From assembly GCA_028284385.1 (NCBI GenBank), contig JANQRT010000045.1, positions 150,197 to 214,196 of the forward strand: a DNA stretch of 64,000 bases. The letters are read 5' to 3'. This document shows positions 16,893-26,387 of this stretch, piece by piece. The position numbers and the translations under genes are program-made. Below the pieces are notes generated by a model. That model was not told the origin of the DNA and did not search any database. It saw only the letters and a list, made by a program, of their open reading frames with translations. The stretch comes from Opitutaceae bacterium. Lineage in GTDB: Bacteria; Verrucomicrobiota; Verrucomicrobiia; Opitutales; Opitutaceae. Position 1 is the first letter of the stretch; every line of letters begins with the position of its first letter.

Positions 16893-18281
16893 TCAAAGTA
16901 TTGGACTCCCTCGTTCATAAGGAGCGTCCATTCCCTGTCGCCATTCTTGCATTCGGGCCCATTCCTGTTCGTCGGCAATGACCGGGTCGAATTTGCTCGG
17001 ATCCAGATCGACATAGAGTCTTCGAAAGGCTGCTTCGTCGCAATCCGGATTCGGCGTGTTGTACTGGACATCATTTTCCCGGCGCCATTCGTCCAAAGCC
17101 AAGCCCATGGAAGCAACGCGGTCTGGATGTCTGGCAGCGAGATCCTTCTTCTCTTCAATGTCGGCCGACAAGTCGTAGAGCTCGGCTTTTTCCTCGTCGT
17201 ACATTTCTAAATACAACCAACTCCCGTCACGCATAGCTCCGCTAGGACGACCGCCTTGATTGGTATAGTGAGGAAAGTGCCAAAAGAATTTTCTTTCGGG
17301 GATCTCTCCGCCGAGCAACCCCTCGGAAAAACTCACTCCATCCATGCCTTCTGGAACAGGAGCGCCAGCCAACTCGAGTAAAGTGGGGATCCAATCGATA
17401 TTGTTCACCGGATCGTCGATAACCCGCCCCTCAGGAATGCGTCCAGGCCAGCGCACTATAAGTGGAACGCGCTGCCCCCCTTCATAGACGTAGCCTTTGC
17501 CTGCTCGATAGGGCGTATTGTGCGTGACTCTTTCGTGATTCAGCTCAGGAACATGAAGTCCGCCATTGTCGGAGGTAAAGACGAAGATCGTATTCTCGTC
17601 GAGGCCCAGCTCTTCAAGCTTCGCAGTGAGCAGCCCAATGGTATCGTCAAGCGACTCGATCAACGCGGCGTAGACAGGCTCGAAAGCATCCTTGTTCTTA
17701 TCGACGAGATCCTGCCTCGCCGAGTACGGAATATGGGGAGTATAGTGGCCGAGATAGGCTACAAAGGGGCGATCCTTATTCGACTCGATAAACTTTATAG
17801 TCTCGCGCGTCAGCTCGTATTCCGCTTTGCCGCCCTCACTTTCGGAAGGGGTCGTTTGCTTTCCGTCGCCAGGATAGTAAACGTGGTCAAACCCGTGCTC
17901 GGCAGGACCAGGCTCTTTGCCAATGTGCCATTTGCCGATGAACCCAGTGGTGTAACCGGCTTCTTTGAAGTAGCGTGGAAAAGTCTTAATCGAAAGCGGC
18001 ACACTCATCGCGATTTCGGGATGAAGAACACGCTGCGAAGGGGCGTCCGGTCGACCAGGCAAGTAAGTCGTTAGATGAAGTCGCGCTGGGTTCACTCCCG
18101 TAAGCAGTCCCGCCCGAGAGGGCGAACAGAGCGCTTGAGAGGCATAGGCCGAAGTAAAGCGGGTCCCTTGCTGGGCCAGACGATCAAGGTGCGGCGTGTT
18201 GTGGTCCTCGCGACCGTAGCAGCCAAGGTCGTTGATACCAAGATCGTCACAGATAACGAATACAATATTGGGAAGGGGCAT
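16893..18281 (-). CDS. Sulfatase without signal peptide (cytoplasmic)
   Basis: 462 aa. Canonical motif CSPSR at Cys52, metal-binding CDD (12-13), GKWHIGKEPG, FTSDNGG and the C-terminal ELYDLSADIEEKKDL. The protein begins MPLPNIVFVICDD, placing the catalytic core at residue 4. A TAG stop lies in frame four codons upstream of the ATG, so no signal peptide can be added. It is therefore predicted to act in the cytoplasm, unlike the other seven sulfatases here, most likely on imported sulfated oligo- or monosaccharides. It lies in the AraC-headed sulfatase run, between the 18395 sulfatase and the DUF1080-like gene. Confidence 0.92.
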   Translation of the reverse strand: MPLPNIVFVICDDLGINDLGCYGREDHNTPHLDRLAQQGTRFTSAYASQALCSPSRAGLLTGVNPARLHLTTYLPGRPDAPSQRVLHPEIAMSVPLSIKTFPRYFKEAGYTTGFIGKWHIGKEPGPAEHGFDHVYYPGDGKQTTPSESEGGKAEYELTRETIKFIESNKDRPFVAYLGHYTPHIPYSARQDLVDKNKDAFEPVYAALIESLDDTIGLLTAKLEELGLDENTIFVFTSDNGGLHVPELNHERVTHNTPYRAGKGYVYEGGQRVPLIVRWPGRIPEGRVIDDPVNNIDWIPTLLELAGAPVPEGMDGVSFSEGLLGGEIPERKFFWHFPHYTNQGGRPSGAMRDGSWLYLEMYDEEKAELYDLSADIEEKKDLAARHPDRVASMGLALDEWRRENDVQYNTPNPDCDEAAFRRLYVDLDPSKFDPVIADEQEWARMQEWRQGMDAPYERGSPIL

Positions 18282-18394
18282 AATGTCTTTCTATTCTCTC
18301 ATTTCAGAAACAGGAAGTAGTCGAGTCGAATCCAGAGCGCCAAGAACTTGGCTGCAAACGAAATATGTGACCAGCGTCTAGATTAAGAATGAAG

Positions 18395-19867
18395 CTAATT
18401 GACTTCGCCCACTGTTTGCCAGTCGGGATAGATGAGTCGCTTGTCGTCTCCCCCATGCCGACCATTACTGGGAAGAGGGGGCAGTTGATCGAGGACCGAC
18501 TGCAATTCGAGGCGTCGCTCGAGAAGCGTTTTATCTCTGGCATCGCTTAGATCCGTTGTTTCCTCCAAATCATTAGCCACATCTATCAGGCGGCCGTCTC
18601 CATAAAGCTTATACCTGACATCTCTCACATACTGACCGTGCTCCTGCGACCAAAAAGCATGGTAGTGGGAGATCTGCCAGGCTCGCTTTTTTCCGGGCTC
18701 GCCCATAAGTTGGGGATAAAAGCTGTATCCATCGACTGGATCTTCCTTAGCCATTTCGATTCCAGCAGCATCGGCGATCGTCGCGTAGAAATCGGTGAAC
18801 TCGATGAGATCTTTCGATACCGATCCCGCAGGAGTTCGCCCTTTCCAGCGAACAATCAACGGCACACGCGTACCCATATCAGTCTGGCCGCCCTTGCCTC
18901 CCGCTATTTTTCGGCCATTCCAATTCGAGGTGATCTTTGTATCCGTTCCGTTGTCAGCCGTAAAAAGGATAAGCGTCTCTTCCGACAACTCCAACTCATC
19001 TACCTTCGCCACAATCTTTCCGACGAGTTTATCCATGTAGTTCACCATGGACACAAAATGGCGCTTCTTGGCTGCCGGGTCCTTAGGCTCGATATTGGCC
19101 GTCTCAAGATCGGCATCGCCAATTGTATCCGGCGTCGGCACAAAAGGATCATGGACCAGCACCATTGGATAATAGACGAAAAACGGATTGTCCTGATGCT
19201 TCTCCATGAAATCGCAAATGAAGTTAGTCATCAAATCCGGCCCATACTTTCCGTAATGCTCGCTGCCTGGAATAAACTTTCCGTTGTGTTCCAAAGGCGG
19301 ATTCCAGAAACGCTCGCCTCCACCGTCCGCGACCCTCTTCCCTTTAGTAACTTGCCATAGCATCGATTCGTCGAAGCCAGCCTTTAAAGGCCGCGTCGTG
19401 TCCTGATTGCCCTCCGCTTCGTGGTGAATGCCGTTGAGCTGCCATTTGCCCGCGATGGCTGTCTTATAGCCCACTTCCTGTAGGAGATGCCCAAAGGTTT
19501 TTTCCTGCGGATTGAGATAGCCAAAGTGCGTGTAGTTGCGAAAATTATACTTCCCCGTCATGATCATCACTCGGGAAGGCGTGCAGAGCGGTGTGGAGTA
19601 GCAATGATCGAATTGAACGCCCTCCGCAGCTAGGCGATCAAGATTGGGTGTTTCGTAGTCCTCCGCTCCATAGCTTCCAAAGCATTCCCAGCTCACATCG
19701 TCCGCCATGATCAATATGATGTTAGGTTTACCTAGAGCATCATCGAGAGGCTGGTCCTGGGACTTGCCCTCATTCGCTCGCAACAGGAACGTCAATCCAC
19801 TGGCCATCAAAAAGACTGAGCAGAGTCTCAAAATAGACTTAACGGGGATCACGTTTAGATTGATCAT
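18395..19867 (-). CDS. Secreted type I sulfatase (CTPSR motif)
   Basis: About 490 aa. Signal peptide/hydrophobic segment at residues 10-30, FGly motif CTPSR at Cys95, NIILIMADD metal-binding pair, AGKWQLNG, TADNGTD metal motif and a GGKGGQTDMGTRVP segment. A typical arylsulfatase A-type enzyme. The upstream in-frame TTG (three codons earlier) is less likely than ATG 19867. It is the first sulfatase after the AraC regulator gene (64 bp gap, same strand), which suggests the AraC protein controls it and the following genes. Substrate position unknown. Confidence 0.92.
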   Translation of the reverse strand: MINLNVIPVKSILRLCSVFLMASGLTFLLRANEGKSQDQPLDDALGKPNIILIMADDVSWECFGSYGAEDYETPNLDRLAAEGVQFDHCYSTPLCTPSRVMIMTGKYNFRNYTHFGYLNPQEKTFGHLLQEVGYKTAIAGKWQLNGIHHEAEGNQDTTRPLKAGFDESMLWQVTKGKRVADGGGERFWNPPLEHNGKFIPGSEHYGKYGPDLMTNFICDFMEKHQDNPFFVYYPMVLVHDPFVPTPDTIGDADLETANIEPKDPAAKKRHFVSMVNYMDKLVGKIVAKVDELELSEETLILFTADNGTDTKITSNWNGRKIAGGKGGQTDMGTRVPLIVRWKGRTPAGSVSKDLIEFTDFYATIADAAGIEMAKEDPVDGYSFYPQLMGEPGKKRAWQISHYHAFWSQEHGQYVRDVRYKLYGDGRLIDVANDLEETTDLSDARDKTLLERRLELQSVLDQLPPLPSNGRHGGDDKRLIYPDWQTVGEVN

Positions 19868-19931
19868 CGGGGGCAATGACGACAGTTAATAGATGGCTCT
19901 TCCGTATGTCACCAAAATTCAGCGATTTCAA

Positions 19932-20762
19932 TCAAGCCAAGCTTCTGCGATAGTCTCTTGGACTGCTTCCAAAGGTCTTCTTGTATCGCTTTGAGAAATA
20001 CAAAGCATCCTCGTAGCCAACGGCGTGAGCAATTTCGGATATGGGTTTAGACGAAGACTCCAGAAGCTCTTTCGCTTCATTCATGCGAATAAGTTCCAAA
20101 TGCGCGCCAAAGCTTCGACCCACCTGCTCGGTGAATAGATGGCTGAGTCTAGAAACAGATAGACCCACCTTTCGCGCCACTTCTTCGATATACAGTTTGC
20201 GGGAGGATTGTATGACCATATAGCGGATCGCTTCGCCAATGCGATCGTCCCAACGAGCTTTGGCGCTCCGAGGATTAATCTCGTCCAGAATCAGCAAAGC
20301 GCGCTCCAATGCATTGAGGACTTTCTCGTTCCTTCGATAAAGCTCATTCGTTCGAAGGTCGTGCATTTGCCGCATCGCGGCCAACGTCTCCTCGTAGATC
20401 TCCTCGTCCGATATCCTTAAGATGCGGATACCGGAAGGATGCTCTGGATAGTCGAGAATTTCGCCCCAATCCGGTCGCTTGTTGAAATGAACCCAATAAA
20501 AGGACCATAGCTCTCCTTCGGAAAGGATTCCATAGTTTTGCGGCACCCCAGGTGGAATAAGGACGACCTCCCCTCGCTCAACGACTCGACTCCATTCGCC
20601 GCTACCAAAGCTCCCCCGTCCAGCGATTGTGAAAAAAATGAGCCAGTCTGCTCGCCCCCTTGGGCGAATGATTCGGTATTTCGAGTCAACCTCGAAATAG
20701 TCGGTCATAATGTGGAGATCGGTGTCGAATTTTCTAGCCGGGTTCATAGCAGAATATTCCAT
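19932..20762 (-). CDS. AraC-family regulator with cupin sensor domain
   Basis: 276 aa. An N-terminal cupin/AraC-binding domain (about 20-120: WLIFFTIAGRGSF, RGEVVLIPPGVPQNYG) is expected to bind a sugar ligand. The C-terminal double helix-turn-helix (about 180-273) shows LYIEEVARKVGLSVSRLSHLF and AHAVGYEDALYFSKRYKKTFG with SPRDYR. It heads a minus-strand run with four sulfatases and is divergent from the PSD1/DUF1501 operon with 101 bp between starts; a TTAAG...CTTAA repeat with 11-bp spacing lies in that gap (20785-20805). It probably activates one or both directions; the inducer is unknown. Confidence 0.92.
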   Translation of the reverse strand: MEYSAMNPARKFDTDLHIMTDYFEVDSKYRIIRPRGRADWLIFFTIAGRGSFGSGEWSRVVERGEVVLIPPGVPQNYGILSEGELWSFYWVHFNKRPDWGEILDYPEHPSGIRILRISDEEIYEETLAAMRQMHDLRTNELYRRNEKVLNALERALLILDEINPRSAKARWDDRIGEAIRYMVIQSSRKLYIEEVARKVGLSVSRLSHLFTEQVGRSFGAHLELIRMNEAKELLESSSKPISEIAHAVGYEDALYFSKRYKKTFGSSPRDYRRSLA

Positions 20763-20863
20763 GAAATTAGCAAAGAAGTCTATGTTAAGTTGCTCGTTTA
20801 CTTAAGCCTTCGACTCAAGAATGAGTTTCGGTCATCCCCGAATTTAGGTAGGGTTGAGAATCT

Positions 20864-23812
20864 ATGATCTCTTTGAATGCAAACCCCGCTTCGTCAAAAA
20901 TCGACATTCCCGCTATTGTCGTTGTATTACACGTTTGCACGATATTACTGATGGGAAACGCAGCTTGTTCGCGTATCGACCCACAATCGACGAGCGAAAT
21001 TCCCAAAGAGATCTCCTTCAATTCTCATGTTCGCCCCATACTCAATCAGCATTGTGCCGCTTGCCATGGCGGCGTGAAGAAGGCTGGCGGCGTGAGCTTC
21101 ATTTACAAAGAGGAGGCCCTGGGAGTCAGCGAATCGGGAAACCGTGTCGTGGCTCCAGGGAAGCCAGCTAGCTCTGAGCTTTATCGACGTATCGTCACGC
21201 TGGATCCCGATGATCGCATGCCACCGCCTGACCACGGAGATCCTTTAAGCAATACGGAAATAGAGATCCTTGAAAAATGGATACGAGAAGGCGCTCCATG
21301 GGAGGAGCACTGGGCATACCTCAAGCCTGAGCAGCCGAGCATTCCCCTGGTTAGAGCCGTCGACTGGCCGAAAAACAATCTTGACCGATTCGTGCTGACC
21401 CGACTTGAGTCGGAAGGGCTTTCACCAGCCGAAGAGGAAAGAAGAACGAGGCTCTACCGGAGACTATCGTTCGATTTGATTGGCCTACCGCCCACGGTCG
21501 AGGCAACCGAAGCCTTTACTCTCGACGAATCACCCAGCGCTTACGAGCGCGCGGTAGAGGATCTACTCGCATCGCCTCATTTCGGTGAAAGGTGGGCGAC
21601 TCCCTGGCTAGACCTTGCTCGCTATGCGGATACCATGGGGTACGAGAGAGATCCGAATCGCCAGATTTGGGCCTATCGCGACTGGGTGATCAAAGCCCTC
21701 AACAACGACATGCCCTATGATGCGTTCACCATAAAACAGTTAGCCGGAGACCTATTGGAAAACCCAACGTACTTAGACCTGATCGCAACCGCCTTTCATC
21801 GCAACTCGAAGACCAATGTAGAGGGCGGCACTGATGACGAGGAATTCCGCACGATGGCTGTACTGGATAGAGTGAATACGACTTGGCAAACCTGGATGGG
21901 AACGACTTTCGCTTGCGTCCAGTGCCATTCCCATCCTTACGACCCCTTTCCTCATCAGAGCTATTATGAGTTTCTCGCCTATTTCAACAATGCGCAGGAT
22001 CACGATACGAAAGACGATTATCCCACTATTCCCATAGCGCGATCTCACGAAAAGCAAGAAGAGCTAGCTACTACGTACCGGGAATCTTATGACGCCGAGA
22101 CGGAATTCCTGAAACCATTTCAGGCCTTAGCGGAAAAGACGAACTGGATACCTCTGCGCTACGCCAGCGCTTCTACTAGGCGAGAGGACAACAACCAAAC
22201 TGGAAATCTGGTAATCAAAACCGATACCGAGAACGGAGACTTTCTGCTTTCGGGACCCGACAACCCCAAAGGCTTGGTTCATTCTATCCAAGCTATGGTC
22301 GATGGCCCAGAGATCGAAGCCCTTCGTATCGACGCCCTCATGCTCGACGAGTTTAGCAATGCCAAGCCTGGTCATCCCTTTACCGTTTCCTATCTGGAAG
22401 TAGCCATCCAATTTCCAGACGGAACCTCCTCGCCCATCGATTTCCAGTATGTGATAGCCGATGAAGCGAACCAAAGAACCTGGGCCGAAAGTTCGCTCGA
22501 CAAGGAAAAGAAGGGCGGATGGTCGGCGTATCCAAAGCAACATCACGATCGATGGGCTGTCTTTATTCTCGACCATAGGCTTCCCATTCCAGACGGCTCA
22601 AAGCTCGAAATCAGGATCCATAATCTGGCTACTCACGATGGAGCCCACCAACCTGTGCTGAGGAAGTTTCGTCTTTCCACTTCATCAGACAGTTCGTGGC
22701 GAAAACTCGCGACCGACGCCGATCTCAAGGGCCTCCATGCAAAACGGGCAAATTCCCGCAAGCGTCTCGATGCGTTAAAAGAGACCACCGTTCCGGTGCT
22801 CTCGGAGCGAACCAATCGCTTTGCCAGAGAGACACGCGTCTTCCGTCGAGGAGCCTGGGACGACAAGCAAGCGCTAGTCGGACCTGGGATCCCCCCACTC
22901 TTGCAAAACGATTCTCGCCCCCCGGCAAATCGGCTTGAGATGGCGAGATGGATCGTGTCGCCTGATAATCCGTTAACCGCTCGCGTTGCGATCAACCGGG
23001 TCTGGGAACAGCTCTTCGGCCTGGGCTTGGTGGAAAGCCTTGAAGACTTTGGCAGCTCTGGCCTGAAACCCAGCCATCCCGAACTTCTAGACTATTTAGC
23101 TTTGCGTTTTCAGTCGGAACTCGACTGGAGCTTAAAAGCTCTCTTGCGGGAGATCGTTCTTTCGGCCACTTATCGTCAAGCGGCTGTCATCACCGAAGAA
23201 AAGCTAGCCATAGATCCGCGAAACAAGCTTCTAAGCCGCGGTCCACGTAGCCGCCTAAGCGCCGAAATGGTTCGCGACAATGCTCTTTTCGTATCCGGAT
23301 TGTTGTCACGAAATCAATTCGGTCCTCCAGTAAAGCCCTACCAGCCAGAAAAAGTCTGGAGCAGCGTCCATAACAATCTCACGTGGGAAATTTCCGAAGG
23401 AGAAGATCGATACCGACGGGCGATCTACACCTTCTGGAAGCGTACCACGCCCTACCCCAGCTTTGTTATCTTCGATGCTCCGGAAAGAGAGCTTTGCGTT
23501 CCGCGTCGTATCGTTACTAACACGCCTCTACAAGCCCTTGTCACGCTCAACGATCCCGTTTACGCCGAATGCGCCTCCAGCTTCGCAAAGCTTGCTATGA
23601 CCTCTGGAGAGTCGCCTAACCAATGGATCGCTTTCGCCCTTAAACGCGCCCTGCAGAGCGCTCCCAACGAAGAAAATCTGTCCGCGCTAAAGGATCTCTA
23701 TCATGATATTCTGAATACCCCTAGCGAATCCGATGAACCAGTCGATCCTCTAGCGGCCATGACCGTAGTGGCCTCAACCATCCTCAATCTCGACGAATTT
23801 CTCGTAAAATGA
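20864..23812 (+). CDS. PSD1/DUF1553 protein with cytochrome c (PSCyt1/PSCyt2) domains
   Basis: 982 aa. An N-terminal hydrophobic segment (15-34), then a planctomycete-type cytochrome c domain with haem motif CAACH (Cys64, Cys67, His68), DUF1549/PSCyt2 (about 160-370) with a second CVQCH motif (Cys351, Cys354, His355, in FACVQCHSHPYDPF), and C-terminal DUF1553/PSD1 (about 690-960; RLEMARWIVSPDNPLTARVAINRVW). The family is abundant in Planctomycetota and Verrucomicrobiota, with no established reaction; an exported electron-transfer role is likely from the haem motif. The stop overlaps the DUF1501 start (ATGA), the usual gene pair. Divergent from the AraC regulator. Confidence 0.93.
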   Translation: MISLNANPASSKIDIPAIVVVLHVCTILLMGNAACSRIDPQSTSEIPKEISFNSHVRPILNQHCAACHGGVKKAGGVSFIYKEEALGVSESGNRVVAPGKPASSELYRRIVTLDPDDRMPPPDHGDPLSNTEIEILEKWIREGAPWEEHWAYLKPEQPSIPLVRAVDWPKNNLDRFVLTRLESEGLSPAEEERRTRLYRRLSFDLIGLPPTVEATEAFTLDESPSAYERAVEDLLASPHFGERWATPWLDLARYADTMGYERDPNRQIWAYRDWVIKALNNDMPYDAFTIKQLAGDLLENPTYLDLIATAFHRNSKTNVEGGTDDEEFRTMAVLDRVNTTWQTWMGTTFACVQCHSHPYDPFPHQSYYEFLAYFNNAQDHDTKDDYPTIPIARSHEKQEELATTYRESYDAETEFLKPFQALAEKTNWIPLRYASASTRREDNNQTGNLVIKTDTENGDFLLSGPDNPKGLVHSIQAMVDGPEIEALRIDALMLDEFSNAKPGHPFTVSYLEVAIQFPDGTSSPIDFQYVIADEANQRTWAESSLDKEKKGGWSAYPKQHHDRWAVFILDHRLPIPDGSKLEIRIHNLATHDGAHQPVLRKFRLSTSSDSSWRKLATDADLKGLHAKRANSRKRLDALKETTVPVLSERTNRFARETRVFRRGAWDDKQALVGPGIPPLLQNDSRPPANRLEMARWIVSPDNPLTARVAINRVWEQLFGLGLVESLEDFGSSGLKPSHPELLDYLALRFQSELDWSLKALLREIVLSATYRQAAVITEEKLAIDPRNKLLSRGPRSRLSAEMVRDNALFVSGLLSRNQFGPPVKPYQPEKVWSSVHNNLTWEISEGEDRYRRAIYTFWKRTTPYPSFVIFDAPERELCVPRRIVTNTPLQALVTLNDPVYAECASSFAKLAMTSGESPNQWIAFALKRALQSAPNEENLSALKDLYHDILNTPSESDEPVDPLAAMTVVASTILNLDEFLVK

Positions 23813-25290
23813 ATCTGTATCAGCAAATTCGACACGACCATTTGCAGTCAGTGACGCGTCGGCATTTTCTCAGAGACTGCGCTACCGGACTTGGCTCGCT
23901 CTGGCTTTCCTCGACTCTCGGCCGAGCTTTTGGTGGTCAAGGGGGAGAGCACACCGCCTATGCGAATACTCTCGCGGTCAAAGCCCCTCATTTTCCGGCC
24001 AAGGCTAAACGGGTAATCTTTCTCCACATGGCAGGAGCTCCCAGCCAGTTCGAGCTCTTCGATTACAAGCCCGCTCTGATCAAATACGACGGCCAACCCT
24101 GTCCTCAGTCGTTTCTAGAAGGCCAGCGTTTCGCGTTTATCAGCGGCATACCTGAGTTGCTGGGCCCAAAGATATCCTTCAATCCTTCGAAAGGTAGCGG
24201 GGCCCAAATTTCGGACGCTCTGCCGCACTTCCGCGAAATAGTGGACGAGGTATGCCTGATCAAGTCAATGCATACGGATCAATTCAACCACGCTCCTGCT
24301 CAATTGCTGATGCATACGGGCAATGCTCAGCAAGGACACGCCTCCATCGGCGCTTGGACTACCTATGGGCTCGGAACGGAGAACGAGAATCTACCAGGTT
24401 TCATCGTACTCGTTTCAGGAGGCAAGAATCCTTCAGGAGGTAAGGCGACTTGGAGTTCCGGCTATCTTCCTTCTGTCTATCAAGGCGTACAATGCCGCTC
24501 CGAGGGTGACCCCGTCCTATTCCTGTCCAATCCGAAAGAAATCACTCGCGACCAGCGTCGCCGCGCTTTGGATACGATAGAGGAAATCAATCTCAGAAGC
24601 TATGAAGAGGCCGGAGATCCTGAAATTCTGACACGAATTTCCCAATACGAAATGGCCAGCCGCATGCAGCTTCATGCCAGCGATGCCTTCGACTTGAAAT
24701 CGGAACCGGAAAGCGTACTAGAGATGTACGGAGCGGAGCCTGGTGTAGAATCGTTCGCCAACAACTGCTTGCTCGCTCGGCGGTTGGCAGAACGCGACGT
24801 CCGCTACATCCAGTTATTCGATTGGGGATGGGACCATCACGGCACCCAGGATAAGACGACTATCGACAAGGGCCTGTCCTTGAAATGCAAACAGATCGAT
24901 CAACCCATTGCCGCACTTTGGAATGATCTAAAACGGCATGGTCTCCTGGACGACACCCTCGTCATTTGGGGCGGAGAATTCGGTCGAACCCCCATGCGCG
25001 AATTGCGGGCGGGAGTGAAGAACGAGCGGTTCGGTCGCGATCACCATAAGGAAGCCTTCACCATGTGGATCGGCGGAGCGGGCATTAGGCCTGGGGTGGT
25101 CCACGGAGAAACCGACGAACTCGGCTTCTTCACCACCAGGGACCCTGTCCACGTTCGCGATTTGCAAGGCACGCTACTCCACCTGCTTGGCTTCGATTCT
25201 CAGAAGCTCATCTACCCCTATCAGGGGCTTAACCAGAAGCTTACTGGCGTAGCGGAAACCCCGAAAATCGTATCCAAAATCCTATCATAA
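23809..25290 (+). CDS. DUF1501 family protein, Tat-exported
   Basis: 493 aa. The N-terminus carries a twin-arginine-type signal (TRRHFLRDCATGLGSLWLSS, Arg17-Arg18), fitting export of a folded, cofactor-bearing protein. The body is DUF1501, with an alkaline-phosphatase-superfamily-like arrangement: KRVIFLHMAGAPSQFELFDY, IKSMHTDQFNHAPAQLLMHT, WDHHGTQD, and VIWGGEFGRTPM. The start overlaps the PSD1 gene stop by 4 bp, so translation is probably coupled. PSD1 and DUF1501 proteins occur as pairs and are thought to act together; the reaction is unknown. Confidence 0.93.
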   Translation: MNLYQQIRHDHLQSVTRRHFLRDCATGLGSLWLSSTLGRAFGGQGGEHTAYANTLAVKAPHFPAKAKRVIFLHMAGAPSQFELFDYKPALIKYDGQPCPQSFLEGQRFAFISGIPELLGPKISFNPSKGSGAQISDALPHFREIVDEVCLIKSMHTDQFNHAPAQLLMHTGNAQQGHASIGAWTTYGLGTENENLPGFIVLVSGGKNPSGGKATWSSGYLPSVYQGVQCRSEGDPVLFLSNPKEITRDQRRRALDTIEEINLRSYEEAGDPEILTRISQYEMASRMQLHASDAFDLKSEPESVLEMYGAEPGVESFANNCLLARRLAERDVRYIQLFDWGWDHHGTQDKTTIDKGLSLKCKQIDQPIAALWNDLKRHGLLDDTLVIWGGEFGRTPMRELRAGVKNERFGRDHHKEAFTMWIGGAGIRPGVVHGETDELGFFTTRDPVHVRDLQGTLLHLLGFDSQKLIYPYQGLNQKLTGVAETPKIVSKILS

Positions 25291-25310
25291 CCCTCCTCCG
25301 TCCAGTTGCC

Positions 25311-26330
25311 GTGGAAATTAGAAAATCGTTAATCCTATTTCTCGCTTCCGCGTTTGCCGCTCCCCTCTGCCTGACTCATCCAGAACACACTCTCTCCCAT
25401 CCACAAACCCCATCGCCGGCAGCGATTACAGGAAATGGCGTCCATACTTATAGGACCGATCCCGATTGGGGAAAGCTTCCCGATGGGCAGCCCTTGGGGA
25501 GTACTCATGGAGGAATCGCCATCAGCGCCTCAGGCGAGATTTATGTTTCTACTGATGGAAAAAGAGCGATTTGCGTATTCAACGAAAACGGAGAATTTCT
25601 TCGCAGCATCGCTCATCACAGTGTTGGCCTGCATTCCCTGACAATAAGAGAGGAAAATGGAATCGAGTACTTGTACGGAGCCGAAAGCAAGGGAGCCCGT
25701 ATCGTGAAACTGACCCTCGATGGAAAACTGTCGTTAGAAATCAAGGACACACCGGAACAACCGATTCCCGGATCGCTGAAAGGCGTCACAGCCGTTGCAG
25801 CGGGTCCAGATGACCGCATTTATGCAGCGGTAGGCTACGGCTCGAATATGATCCACATCTTTAGCCCCGAGGGAGAGCTCTTGAAATCCGTAGGCTCGAA
25901 AGGTCAAGCTCTCGATCAGTTCAAAACCTGCCATGGTCTAGCCATGGATACGCGGTTCGAGGAGCCGCTTCTACTGATTGCCGACCGAGAAAACAGACGA
26001 CTCGTTCACTACGACCTGGAAGGAAACTTTGTTCGTGTATTCGCGAATGGGTTACGCCGACCCTGCGCGATCAGCTTCTTCGGAGAGTTCGCCGCTATCG
26101 CCGAGCTTGAAGGGCGCGTAGTCATCCTCGACAAGCTCGGTGAAAAAGTCGCCTTTCTTGGCGACAACCCAAACAGCGAACAATGGGCGAAATTCAGAAC
26201 ACTCCCAGCGGAAATTCCGGAAGGCATTTTTTCCGCTCCTCACGGGCTTTGCTACGATCGGCAAGGAAACCTATACGTTCAGGATTGGAACATCGAAGGC
26301 CGCATTACTAGATTATCAAAGCTATACTGA
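25311..26330 (+). CDS. Secreted NHL-type beta-propeller protein
   Basis: 339 aa starting with GTG, preceded by a signal peptide-like segment (KSLILFLASAFAAPLCLT). The repeats GGIAISASGEIYVSTDGKRA, RIYAAVGYGSNMIHIFSPEG, LIADRENRRLVHYDLEGNFV and HGLCYDRQGNLYVQDWNIEG are propeller blades of the NHL/6-bladed type. It follows the DUF1501 gene by 20 bp and completes a three-gene operon. Such propellers bind partners or sugars or have lactonase/lyase activity; no catalytic assignment is possible here. The GTG has no clear ribosome binding site, so the start is the least certain feature. Confidence 0.82.
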   Translation: MEIRKSLILFLASAFAAPLCLTHPEHTLSHPQTPSPAAITGNGVHTYRTDPDWGKLPDGQPLGSTHGGIAISASGEIYVSTDGKRAICVFNENGEFLRSIAHHSVGLHSLTIREENGIEYLYGAESKGARIVKLTLDGKLSLEIKDTPEQPIPGSLKGVTAVAAGPDDRIYAAVGYGSNMIHIFSPEGELLKSVGSKGQALDQFKTCHGLAMDTRFEEPLLLIADRENRRLVHYDLEGNFVRVFANGLRRPCAISFFGEFAAIAELEGRVVILDKLGEKVAFLGDNPNSEQWAKFRTLPAEIPEGIFSAPHGLCYDRQGNLYVQDWNIEGRITRLSKLY

Positions 26331-26387
26331 TATGCTAAAGCCCAACTCGCTGGAGTCTAGGCCAGAGCCTGTCTTAGCGGATATCGA

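Noticed and set aside
26331..26387. Imperfect inverted repeat GATATGCTAA...TTAGCGGATATC between convergent genes
   Set aside because: Bulged and long-looped; not a credible terminator.
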